A stretch of DNA of 14,209 bases, taken from NCBI GenBank assembly GCA_025963345.1, contig JAOPUS010000149.1:1-14209 (forward strand), in the 5' to 3' direction. This document shows, in pieces, positions 1-6,539 of the stretch. The notes below the pieces were generated by a model. The model was not told the DNA's origin and searched no databases. It saw only the letters and a program-made list of their open reading frames with translations. The translations under genes and the position numbers were made by a program. The stretch is from Blastococcus sp. (GTDB lineage Bacteria; Actinomycetota; Actinomycetes; Mycobacteriales; Geodermatophilaceae). The first letter of the stretch is position 1. Each line of letters begins with the position of its first letter.

Positions 1-263
1 AGTGGGCCAGCGCGCCGGGCTCGGTGTTCCTGGTCGCGATCCAGGTCGAGGCGCTGGACCGGCACCGGTTGCTCTCCGACGTCACCAAGGCCCTGGCCGA
101 CGAGCGGGTGAACATCCTGTCCGCATCCGTGCAGACCAGCCGCGACCGGGTGGCCATCAGCCGGTTCACCTTCGAGTTGGCCGACCCGGCACACCTCGGC
201 GCCGTGCTGCAGACGGTGCGCAACGTCGACGGCGTCTTCGACGTCGAGCGCGTCACCGCTTAA
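1..263 (+). CDS. relA: RelA/SpoT-type (p)ppGpp synthetase/hydrolase, C-terminal ACT domain (5' partial)
   Basis: This is the 3' end of a gene that enters from the left edge; the reading frame starts at base 3 and ends at TAA 261-263. The last 86 residues have the beta-alpha-beta-beta-alpha-beta pattern of an ACT domain: a VFLVAIQVEALDRHRLLSDV strand-helix, then VNILSASVQT, then a final strand that ends in VFDVERV. Rel enzymes make and degrade the alarmone (p)ppGpp in the cytoplasm, and this terminal ACT/RRM region senses the ribosome or amino acids. The catalytic HD and synthetase domains lie outside the window. The assignment rests on the domain pattern and on the neighbouring cyclophilin, MBL hydrolase and hisS, which accompany relA in many actinobacteria. 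An isolated ACT-domain protein starting at GTG 24 is unlikely, because the frame is open to the edge and an upstream WASAPGS segment reads naturally into the domain. Confidence 0.88.
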   Translation, partial: WASAPGSVFLVAIQVEALDRHRLLSDVTKALADERVNILSASVQTSRDRVAISRFTFELADPAHLGAVLQTVRNVDGVFDVERVTA

Positions 264-308
264 GGCCCCGTCCCGGCAGGCCGCCTCCCGGGTTCCGCCC
301 CGAGCTTG

Positions 309-353
309 CGAGGGGTGGGGAGGAGGCGGTCCTTCTACGAGGGGTGGGGAGGA
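309..353 (+). repeat. Tandem pair of 16-bp G-rich direct repeats
   Basis: The 16-base sequence CGAGGGGTGGGGAGGA occurs at 309-324 and again at 338-353, 29 bases apart. It lies in the 102-bp gap between the convergent relA and cyclophilin genes. The plus strand carries runs of four G at 312-315, 317-320, 341-344, 346-349 and 355-358, so a G-quadruplex is possible. Imperfect complementarity between CCGCCTCC (281-288) and GGAGGCGG (322-329) also allows a larger hairpin. It may be a transcription end region or one copy of a dispersed genomic repeat. Confidence 0.6.
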
Positions 354-363
354 CGGGGTCCTC
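349..363. terminator. Hairpin between convergent relA and cyclophilin genes
   Basis: GAGGAC, a GGG loop and GTCCTC form a perfect 6-bp stem at 349-363. On the plus strand it is followed by TTT (364-366), which suits termination of relA transcripts. On the minus strand it begins two bases past the cyclophilin stop codon but has no U-run there. Actinobacterial terminators often lack a long U-tract, so bidirectional use is plausible but unproven. Confidence 0.45.
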
Positions 364-365
364 TT

Positions 366-1211
366 TCAGCCGACGACGGTCATCGTGGTGATCGTGACCG
401 GCAGGTTCGGGGCGCCGCCGCCGGCCTGGGCCTCGAACGAGCCGTCGTTGCCCGCCGCGGCGACGGTGTCCAGCACGGCCAGCCCCGCCTCGTCGACGGT
501 GCCCACCGGCGTGTAGTCCGGGCTGAGCTGGGTGTCGACGAAGCAGAGGAAGAACTGGCTGCCGGTGGAGTTCGGCTGGCCGGTGTTGGCCATCGCGATG
601 GTGCCGCGCGGGTACGTCGTCCCGTCGGGGATCTCTTGCGCGAACTTGTAGCTCGGCCCGCCCGAGCCGGACCCGGTCGGGTCGCCGCACTGCAGGACGC
701 CGAAGGTCGGCTGGTTGACCTCGCGGTGGCAGGGGCTGCCGTCGAAGAACTTCTGCCCGGCCAGGTAGGCGAAGCTCGCCGCGGCGCAGGGGGCCTTCGT
801 CCGGTCCAGCGTGAGCGTCAGGTCGCCCTGGTTGGTGCTCATGAGCAGGGTGGAGGTGCCCTGGGTCGGGGTCGCCTCGGGCGTGGGCGGCGTGCCGACG
901 TCCTTGAGGTTGGGGTTGCCCGAGTCGTCGGGGCTGTAGGCACAGGAGATCGTGCCGTCGGCGTTCGTGGTCGCAGCTGCGGCGCTGCCCGTGGCGACCG
1001 GCGAGGAACTGGCCGCCGCGTCGGTGCTGCTGTCCTTGCCGCTGAAGACCCCGGTGATCACCAGGGCCGCGACGACGATGACGGCGACGGCGACGGCGGT
1101 GGCCAGGATACCGAGGTTGCGGCGGCGCCTCTTGGCCAGCTCGGCGCGGCGCTCCAGCTGCTTCTGCAGGTGACGTTGGGCAGCCTGACGACGCTGCTTG
1201 TTCGTGGGCAC
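366..1211 (-). CDS. ppiB: Membrane-anchored cyclophilin-type peptidyl-prolyl cis-trans isomerase
   Basis: The 281-residue protein should isomerise X-Pro bonds to assist folding outside the membrane. It has a strongly basic N-terminus (1-32), one transmembrane helix (about 33-56), a Ser/Ala/Thr/Pro-rich low-complexity spacer (57-120) and a cyclophilin domain (about 120-280). Within the domain CHRE (161-164) supplies the catalytic Arg163. The CGDPTGSGSGGP loop (175-186) and GSQFFL (217-222) are family signatures. The tryptophan that cyclosporin contacts in eukaryotic cyclophilins is not obvious. The N-in topology makes it a type II membrane protein. Five cysteines (90, 142, 161, 175, 223) would lie outside and could form disulfides. 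The start is GTG at 1209-1211, preceded on the minus strand by GAGGAG (plus-strand 1219-1224) with 7-nt spacing. It is transcribed convergently with relA and divergently from the MBL/hisS operon, as in M. tuberculosis. Confidence 0.92.
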   Translation of the reverse strand: MPTNKQRRQAAQRHLQKQLERRAELAKRRRRNLGILATAVAVAVIVVAALVITGVFSGKDSSTDAAASSSPVATGSAAAATTNADGTISCAYSPDDSGNPNLKDVGTPPTPEATPTQGTSTLLMSTNQGDLTLTLDRTKAPCAAASFAYLAGQKFFDGSPCHREVNQPTFGVLQCGDPTGSGSGGPSYKFAQEIPDGTTYPRGTIAMANTGQPNSTGSQFFLCFVDTQLSPDYTPVGTVDEAGLAVLDTVAAAGNDGSFEAQAGGGAPNLPVTITTMTVVG

Positions 1212-1218
1212 GGTCGAA

Positions 1219-1224
1219 CTCCTC
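1219..1224 (-). promoter_or_regulatory. Ribosome binding site of the cyclophilin gene
   Basis: GAGGAG on the minus strand lies 7 nt before the GTG start. It is a strong Shine-Dalgarno sequence and fixes this start. Confidence 0.75.
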
Positions 1225-1295
1225 GATCGGGCGGGTGCTCGGCGGGGCGGCGCCGGGAGACGTCCCGGAGGGCCGCAGCCCGCGGTCTGGGGCCG

Positions 1296-1301
1296 AGTCT
1301 A
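1296..1301 (-). promoter_or_regulatory. Candidate -10 element for the cyclophilin gene
   Basis: TAGACT on the minus strand fits the actinobacterial TANNNT -10 consensus and would give a leader of roughly 80 nt. A TTGCCA (plus-strand 1324-1329) resembles a -35 box, but its 22-bp spacing is too long to be canonical. The 1212-1366 gap must hold promoters for both divergent transcripts. Confidence 0.35.
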
Positions 1302-1354
1302 GGGGGAGTGGCTGAGCGTTCCCTGGCAACACCGGGGCAGCCGGGGCGCCCGCG

Positions 1355-1360
1355 TAGCCT
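1355..1360 (+). promoter_or_regulatory. Leaderless-type -10 box of the MBL-hisS-AKR-aspS operon
   Basis: TAGCCT (a TANNNT -10 hexamer) ends 6 nt before the GTG at 1367, so transcription would begin at or next to the start codon. No Shine-Dalgarno sequence is visible, which agrees with a leaderless mRNA. No good -35 element is seen. The same arrangement occurs before the aminotransferase gene and rarA. Confidence 0.5.
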
Positions 1361-1366
1361 GCACGG

Positions 1367-2062
1367 GTGCTCATCCGCTCCTTTCCCGCCGGCGCGTTCG
1401 GCACCAACTGCTACGCCGTCGCTCCCGGACCGGGCCAGGAGTGCGTGGTCGTCGACCCCGGCATGGACGCCGTCGAGCCGCTGGCCCGCATGCTGGCCGA
1501 GGACGGGCTCAAGCCCGTCGCGGTCGTCCTCACCCACGGGCACCTGGACCACACCTTCTCGGTGCTGCCCGTCTGCGACGGCTACGACATCCCGGCCTAC
1601 CTGCACCCGAGCGACTTCGGCATGCTCGCCGACCCCGGTCGCTGGCACGGTCCCGCGCTGGCCCCGCTGATCACCGGCGTGCGGCTGCCCGACCCCTCGG
1701 ACGTGCTCCCGCTGGACGACGGCGCCGTGCTGTCCCTGGCCGGGGTCGAGCTGACCGTGCGCCACGCGCCGGGCCACACGCAGGGGTCGGTGATGTTCTC
1801 GGTCGACCTCGGCGAGGCTCCGGGTCTGCTGGCCGGAGACGTGCTGTTCGCCGGCTCGGTCGGCCGGGTCGATCTGCCCGGCGGCTCGTGGGACGCGATG
1901 CTGCGCTCCCTGCGGGACGTCGTCCTGCCGCTGGACGACGAGACCGTCGTGCTGCCCGGCCACGGCCCGGCCACCACCATCGGCCGGGAGCGGGCGACTA
2001 ACCCCTACCTGGCGGAGGCGGCCGTGGGTTCGGGCCCGGCGCCGCAGGGGCGCGGGCTGTGA
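1367..2062 (+). CDS. MBL-fold metallo-hydrolase (glyoxalase II-like)
   Basis: The 231-residue cytoplasmic protein is a metallo-beta-lactamase-fold hydrolase. The metal-binding signature THGHLDH is at 56-62, followed by HAPGHT (133-138), AGD (156-158) and PGHG (197-200). Together these give the full dinuclear zinc ligand set of the glyoxalase II/RNase-like superfamily. The short length and early HxHxDH match the YcbL-type glyoxalase II-like hydrolases, which cleave thioesters such as S-D-lactoyl adducts; the true substrate cannot be read from sequence. The GTG start at 1367 fits a leaderless transcript. The stop overlaps the hisS start by 4 bases (GTGA, 2059-2062), so the two genes are translationally coupled. 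An MBL hydrolase directly before hisS is common in actinobacteria. The C-terminal tail (about 217-231) is Gly/Pro-rich and probably disordered. Confidence 0.88.
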   Translation: MLIRSFPAGAFGTNCYAVAPGPGQECVVVDPGMDAVEPLARMLAEDGLKPVAVVLTHGHLDHTFSVLPVCDGYDIPAYLHPSDFGMLADPGRWHGPALAPLITGVRLPDPSDVLPLDDGAVLSLAGVELTVRHAPGHTQGSVMFSVDLGEAPGLLAGDVLFAGSVGRVDLPGGSWDAMLRSLRDVVLPLDDETVVLPGHGPATTIGRERATNPYLAEAAVGSGPAPQGRGL

Positions 2063-3321
2063 GCGACCTTCGGGCCCCGAAGGGCACCTTCGACGTCCTG
2101 CCGCCGGACTCCGAGCGGTTCCTCGCCGTCCGCGAGACGCTCACCGCGCCCCTGCGCCGGGCCGGGTACGGCTACGTCGAGACGCCGGTCTTCGAGGAGA
2201 CCGCGGTCTTCTCCCGGGGAGTGGGGGAGTCCACCGACGTCGTGACGAAGGAGATGTACACCTTCGCCGACCGCGGTGGCCGCTCCCTGACCCTGCGCCC
2301 CGAACTCACCGCGGGCCTGATGCGGGCCTTCATCGAGCACCGCCTGCACGACGGTGCGCTGCCGGTGAAGCTCTGGACCGTCGGCTCGGCCTTCCGCTAC
2401 GAGCGCCCGCAGGCCGGCCGCTATCGGCACTTCACGCAGGTGGACATGGAGGCGCTCGGCGTCGACGACCCGGCGCTGGACGCCGAGGTGGTCGCGCTGG
2501 GGGTCCAGGGCTTCCGCGACCTCGGGCTGACCGACTTCGAGCTGCTGCTGACCTCGCTCGGTGACGCCACCTGCCGGCCGCAGTACCGCGAGCTGCTGGT
2601 CGACTTCCTGGCGAAGATCGACCTCGACGAGGACACCCGCCGCCGGGCGGAGATCAAGCCCCTGCGGGTGCTCGACGACAAGCGGCCCGAGGTGCAGGCG
2701 CAGCTGGACGACGCCCCGCTGATGGTCGACCACCTGTCGAACTCGACCAAGGCGCACTACGACGCCGTCCGCCAGCACCTGACCGACCTCGGGGTGACCT
2801 GGACCGAGGCGCCCAAGCTGGTGCGTGGGCTGGACTACTACACGAAGACGACGTTCGAGTTCGTGCACCACGGGCTCGGGGCGCAGTCGGCGATCGGTGG
2901 GGGCGGCCGCTACGACGGGCTCTCCGCCGCGCTCGGTGGCCCGGACGTCTCCGGCATCGGCTACGCCGTCGGGGTCGACTGGACGCTGCTGGCGGTCCAG
3001 GCCGAGGGGCTCGACGTCGTCACGTCGTCCGGGGTGCAGGCGTTCGTCGTCCCGCTGGGTGCCGAGGCCAAGCGGCTCGCCGTCCGGCTCGTCGGTGAGC
3101 TGAGGCAGGCGGGCGTCGCCGCCGACACCGTCTACGGCGACCGGGGACTCAAGGGCGCCATGAAGGCCGCCGACCGGTCGGGGGCCTCGCACGTCGTCGT
3201 CATCGGCGACCGTGACCTGGCCGAGGGCGTGGGCCAGCTGAAGGACATGCGCACGGGGGAGCAGCACGCCGTCCCTGTCGGGGAGCTGTTCGAGACCGTG
3301 CGTGCGAGCGTAGGGGAGTGA
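2059..3321 (+). CDS. hisS: Histidyl-tRNA synthetase
   Basis: This 420-residue class II aminoacyl-tRNA synthetase charges tRNA-His with histidine in the cytoplasm. Motif 2 is FRYERPQAGRYRHFTQ (112-127). The histidine-specific HisA motif LVRGLDYYT (254-262) contains the key arginine Arg256. GGGGRYDGL (280-288) and GIGYAVGVD (299-307) form the second His motif and motif 3 region. The C-terminal 100 residues or so form the alpha/beta anticodon-binding domain. The length is normal for bacterial HisRS. The GTG start overlaps the upstream stop by 4 bases, with a GGGG stretch at 2046-2049 as a possible Shine-Dalgarno sequence. It is the second gene of the MBL-hisS-AKR-aspS operon. Confidence 0.97.
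   Translation: MSDLRAPKGTFDVLPPDSERFLAVRETLTAPLRRAGYGYVETPVFEETAVFSRGVGESTDVVTKEMYTFADRGGRSLTLRPELTAGLMRAFIEHRLHDGALPVKLWTVGSAFRYERPQAGRYRHFTQVDMEALGVDDPALDAEVVALGVQGFRDLGLTDFELLLTSLGDATCRPQYRELLVDFLAKIDLDEDTRRRAEIKPLRVLDDKRPEVQAQLDDAPLMVDHLSNSTKAHYDAVRQHLTDLGVTWTEAPKLVRGLDYYTKTTFEFVHHGLGAQSAIGGGGRYDGLSAALGGPDVSGIGYAVGVDWTLLAVQAEGLDVVTSSGVQAFVVPLGAEAKRLAVRLVGELRQAGVAADTVYGDRGLKGAMKAADRSGASHVVVIGDRDLAEGVGQLKDMRTGEQHAVPVGELFETVRASVGE
3313..3318 (+). promoter_or_regulatory. Ribosome binding site deciding the AKR start
   Basis: GGGGAG lies inside the end of hisS, 8 nt before ATG 3327. It directly abuts the alternative GTG at 3318, where it could not act. It therefore favours the ATG as the reductase start. 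Confidence 0.6.
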
Positions 3322-3326
3322 CTTCG

Positions 3327-4310
3327 ATGGAACAGCGGCCGCTCGGACGTACCGGGGCCGACGTCAGCGTGATCGGCCTGGGCACGTGGCAGCTCGGGGG
3401 TGACTGGGGGGACGTCGACGACGATGCGGCCGCCGAGGTCCTCGACGCCGCACTCGACGCCGGGGTGACCCTGCTCGACACTGCCGACGTCTACGGCGAC
3501 GGTCGCTCGGAGGTCCGCATCCGCAAGGCGCTGGCCTCGCGCTCCGACCGGCCGTTCGTCGCGACCAAGGCCGGCCGCCGTGCGGACCCGTTCGAGGCTG
3601 CCCAGTACACGCCGGAGACCCTGCGCGCCTGGATCGACCGGTCCCGCCGCAACCTCGGCGTCGACACCCTCGACCTGGTGCAGCTGCACTGCCCGCCGCC
3701 GGCGGTCTACTCCGACCAGCGGGTCTACGACACCCTCGACGCGCTGGTCGCCGAGGAGGCGATCGCGGCCTACGGGGTCTCGGTGGAGACCGTCGCGGAG
3801 GGGATGACGGCGCTGCAGCACCCGGGCGTGCAGACCATCCAGGTCATCCTCAACATCTTCCGGCGCAAGCCGCTCGAGGAGCTGCTGCCCGCGGCCGCCC
3901 GGGCCGGCGTCGGCATCCTGGCGCGGGTTCCGCTGGCCAGCGGTCTGCTCACCGGCAAGTACGACGAGTCGACGACGTTCCCGGCCGACGACCACCGGAA
4001 CTTCAACCGGCACGGCGCGGCCTTCGACGTCGGCGAGACGTTCGCCGGCGTCCCGTTCGAGGTGGGTGTGGCCGCGGCACGCGAGGTCGCCGAGATCGCG
4101 GGCGACGACATCCCGACCGGGGCGTTCGCGCTGCGCTGGGTGATCGACCAGCCCGGCGTCACCACCGTCATCCCCGGCGCCCGCAACGTCACCCAGGTCC
4201 GCGGCAACGTCGCCGCCGCGACGCTCGCACCCCTCACCGACTCCCAGCTCGCCGACCTCGAGCGCGTGTACGACGAGCGCATCCGCGCCCACGTGCACGA
4301 CCGCTGGTAA
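3327..4310 (+). CDS. Aldo/keto reductase
   Basis: This is a 327-residue (alpha/beta)8-barrel NADPH-dependent oxidoreductase of the aldo/keto reductase superfamily. The catalytic tetrad is complete: Asp51 and Tyr56 in LLDTADVYGDG, Lys81 in VATKAG and His121 in VQLHCPP. The C-terminal TTVIPGARNVTQV segment is the usual cofactor phosphate-binding region. The substrate is unknown. I chose ATG 3327 because GGGGAG at 3313-3318 is correctly spaced. The alternative GTG at 3318 (adding MTS) overlaps the hisS stop by 4 bases and would imply coupling without a ribosome binding site. It sits between hisS and aspS with gaps under 25 bases, so it is co-transcribed with two tRNA synthetases. No functional link to them can be seen. 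Confidence 0.9.
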   Translation: MEQRPLGRTGADVSVIGLGTWQLGGDWGDVDDDAAAEVLDAALDAGVTLLDTADVYGDGRSEVRIRKALASRSDRPFVATKAGRRADPFEAAQYTPETLRAWIDRSRRNLGVDTLDLVQLHCPPPAVYSDQRVYDTLDALVAEEAIAAYGVSVETVAEGMTALQHPGVQTIQVILNIFRRKPLEELLPAAARAGVGILARVPLASGLLTGKYDESTTFPADDHRNFNRHGAAFDVGETFAGVPFEVGVAAAREVAEIAGDDIPTGAFALRWVIDQPGVTTVIPGARNVTQVRGNVAAATLAPLTDSQLADLERVYDERIRAHVHDRW

Positions 4311-4332
4311 CCCTCCCGAAAGGCCCTTCCTC

Positions 4333-6108
4333 GTGCTTCGCACCCACGACGCCGGCACGCTGCGCGCGTCCGACGCCGGTTCCACCGTCACCCTCGCCGG
4401 CTGGGTGGCCCGCCGCCGCGACCACGGTGGCGTCGTCTTCCTCGACCTGCGCGACGCCTCGGGGTACGTCCAGGTCGTCGTTCGCGAGGAGGAGGCCCAC
4501 CACCTGCGCAACGAGTACTGCCTGCTCGTGACCGGTGAGGTGCGCCGCCGTCCGGAGGGGAACGAGAACCCCGAGCTGCCGACCGGCGAGATCGAGGTCG
4601 CCACGTCGACGCTCCAGGTCCTGTCGGCGTCGGCGCCGCTGCCGTTCCCGATCGAGACCGACCAGGCCGCCAGCGACGACGTCCGCTACAAGTACCGCTA
4701 CCTCGACCTGCGCCGGCAGGGCCCGGCGAAGGCGTTGCGGCTGCGGTCGGAGGTCAACCGGATCGCGCGCGGTGTGATGGCCGGCCACGGCTTCGTCGAG
4801 GTCGAGACGCCCGACCTGACCCGGTCCACCCCGGAGGGGGCGCGCGACTTCCTCGTCCCGGTCCGGCTGCAGCCGGGCAAGTGGTACGCCCTGCCGCAGT
4901 CGCCGCAGCTGTTCAAGCAGCTGCTGATGATCGGCGGGATGGAGCGGTACTACCAGATCGCCCGCTGCTTCCGCGACGAGGACTTCCGGGCCGACCGCCA
5001 GCCGGAGTTCACCCAGCTGGATTTCGAGATGAGCTTCGTCGACCGCGACGACGTGCTGGCCATCGCCGAGGACGTCGTCCGTGCGCTGTGGCGTGAGCTG
5101 GCTTCCTACGAGGTGCCGGAGATCCCGCGGATGACCTACCGCGAGGCGATGGACCGCTTCGGCTCGGACAAGCCCGACCTGCGCTTCGGCATCGAGCTGA
5201 CCGAGTTGACCGACTACTTCAAGGACACCCCGTTCCGGGTGTTCCAGGCCCCGTACGTGGGTGCCGTCGTCATGCCTGGCGGCGGCTCCCAGCCGCGCCG
5301 GGCGTTCGACGCGTGGCAGGACTGGGCGAAGTCACGCGGGGCCAAGGGCCTGGCCTACGTGACCGTGGGGGAGGACGGCGAGCTCGGTGGGCCGGTCGCC
5401 AAGAACATCTCCGACGCCGAACGCGCGGGGCTCGTCGAGGCCGTCGGCGCGAAGCCCGGCGACTGCGTCTTCTTCGCCGCCGGCCCCCGCCGCTCCGCGC
5501 AGGAGCTGTTGGGGGCGGCGCGCAACGAGATCGCCAAGCGGCTGGAGCTCATCGAGCCGGGCAGCTGGTCGTTCCTGTTCGTCGTCGACTTCCCGATGTT
5601 CGAGGAGACCGAGGACGGCTCCTGGACGTTCATGCACCACCCGTTCACCTCGCCGACGCCCGAGTTCCGCGAGAGCTTCGCCGACCACAAGGGCGAGGCG
5701 TTGTCGGATGCCTACGACATGGTGATCAACGGTAACGAGGTCATGAGCGGCTCGGTGCGTATCCATGACGCCGGCCTGCAGGAGCGGGTCTTCGAGACGC
5801 TCGGTATGTCCCGCGAGGAGGCCCGCGAGCGGTTCGGTTTCTTCCTCGAGGCGTTCGCCTACGGCCCGCCCCCGCACGCCGGCGCCGCCCTCGGGTGGGA
5901 CCGCCTCACGGCGCTGCTCACCGGGGTGGAGTCGATCCGTGAGGTCATCGCGTTCCCGAAGACCGGAGCGGGTTACGACCCGCTCACCGGTGCGCCGACG
6001 CCCATCACGGAGGCGCAGCGCAAGGAGGCCGGTATCGACGCGAAGCCGGAGGAGCCGCCGCTGCCCGGGCAGCCGGGAGCACCGGGGCCGACCGACCCGA
6101 CGGGCTAG
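4333..6108 (+). CDS. aspS: Aspartyl-tRNA synthetase, probably non-discriminating (Asp/Asn)
   Basis: The 591-residue class IIb synthetase has an N-terminal OB-fold anticodon domain (about 1-105). It also has the catalytic core with motif 2 FRDEDFRADRQPEFTQ (from 213), an inserted bacterial GAD domain (roughly 285-410) and motif 3 GAALGWDRL (517-525). It charges tRNA with aspartate. His31 (RRRDHGG) and Gly76 (RPEGNENP) match the His and Gly recorded in non-discriminating bacterial AspRS such as that of Pseudomonas aeruginosa. I infer that it also makes Asp-tRNA-Asn for GatCAB amidation. The GTG start at 4333 has GAAAGG (4317-4322) 10 nt upstream. The last 20 residues or so are Pro/Gly-rich and probably disordered. 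It is the last gene of the operon that starts at 1367, 22 nt after the reductase stop. Confidence 0.96.
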   Translation: MLRTHDAGTLRASDAGSTVTLAGWVARRRDHGGVVFLDLRDASGYVQVVVREEEAHHLRNEYCLLVTGEVRRRPEGNENPELPTGEIEVATSTLQVLSASAPLPFPIETDQAASDDVRYKYRYLDLRRQGPAKALRLRSEVNRIARGVMAGHGFVEVETPDLTRSTPEGARDFLVPVRLQPGKWYALPQSPQLFKQLLMIGGMERYYQIARCFRDEDFRADRQPEFTQLDFEMSFVDRDDVLAIAEDVVRALWRELASYEVPEIPRMTYREAMDRFGSDKPDLRFGIELTELTDYFKDTPFRVFQAPYVGAVVMPGGGSQPRRAFDAWQDWAKSRGAKGLAYVTVGEDGELGGPVAKNISDAERAGLVEAVGAKPGDCVFFAAGPRRSAQELLGAARNEIAKRLELIEPGSWSFLFVVDFPMFEETEDGSWTFMHHPFTSPTPEFRESFADHKGEALSDAYDMVINGNEVMSGSVRIHDAGLQERVFETLGMSREEARERFGFFLEAFAYGPPPHAGAALGWDRLTALLTGVESIREVIAFPKTGAGYDPLTGAPTPITEAQRKEAGIDAKPEEPPLPGQPGAPGPTDPTG

Positions 6109-6160
6109 GCGGGCCGCAAGCCCCTTGTCGGCCGTCCGCCACCGGCGGAGCATCCCGACC

Positions 6161-6535
6161 GTGGAGCTCACGGTGGTCCTCGAACCGGACCCGGATACGG
6201 ACCCGGAGGACCGCGAGCGGCTCGGCCGGCAACTGCGCGACGAGTTGCGGGAGCTCGATGTGGACGACGTGTCGGCGGCCGACGGTGCGGGGCCCCCGGA
6301 CGGGGCGAAATCCGGCGTGGCGGCGTCGCTGACCGAGTTGCTGGTCACCCTGAGCGCCGGCGGTGGCGTCTTCGTCACGGTCATCGCGACGATCAAGGAC
6401 TGGCTCGGTCGCCGGAGCGCCGGGCACAAGGTCACCGTGACCATCGACGGAGACACGTTGGAGCTCACCAGTGCGACGCCGACCGAGCGCGCGGAGCTGG
6501 TCGAGACCTTCGTCCGTCGTCACCAGCCGGCGTGA
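6161..6535 (+). CDS. EACC1-like protein (effector-associated constant component 1)
   Basis: This 124-residue protein resembles EACC1, the small constant partner found beside diverse effectors (caspase-like, trypsin-like and others) in actinobacterial NTP-dependent conflict systems. It starts with a beta strand MELTVVLEPD, followed by an acidic DTDPED stretch and a helix (about 16-32, RERLGRQLRDELREL). Next come the characteristic PPDGAKSG segment (45-52), a hydrophobic Gly-containing helix region (57-83) ending in KDWL, a VTVTIDGDTLELT hairpin (91-103) and a C-terminal helix with LVETFVRRH. The hydrophobic stretch around 60-78 may be a buried helix or may pack on a membrane. GTG 6161 is chosen because CGGAG (about 6146-6150) precedes it by 10 nt and the family fold begins there. 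It ends 4 bases before the peptidase gene and is probably co-translated with it. Its biochemical role is unproven; an adaptor or regulator role is suggested for the family. Confidence 0.72.
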   Translation: MELTVVLEPDPDTDPEDRERLGRQLRDELRELDVDDVSAADGAGPPDGAKSGVAASLTELLVTLSAGGGVFVTVIATIKDWLGRRSAGHKVTVTIDGDTLELTSATPTERAELVETFVRRHQPA

Positions 6536-6539
6536 CCCC

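Noticed and set aside
253..1407. Long minus-strand open frame overlapping the cyclophilin gene
   Set aside because: It is Arg/Pro/Gly-rich low-complexity translation with no domain. The cyclophilin frame has clear motifs, a start and a ribosome binding site.
2005..3267. 420-codon minus-strand open frame antisense to hisS
   Set aside because: High GC makes long antisense frames common. HisRS motifs on the plus strand are decisive.
3132..4604. 490-codon minus-strand open frame across the reductase and aspS start
   Set aside because: It crosses two genes with recognisable motifs and shows no domain of its own.
6471..6539. Upstream in-frame start for the caspase-like protein
   Set aside because: It would overlap the end of the EACC1-like gene and add an Arg/Ser-rich stretch. 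The conserved peptidase fold starts right after ATG 6540.
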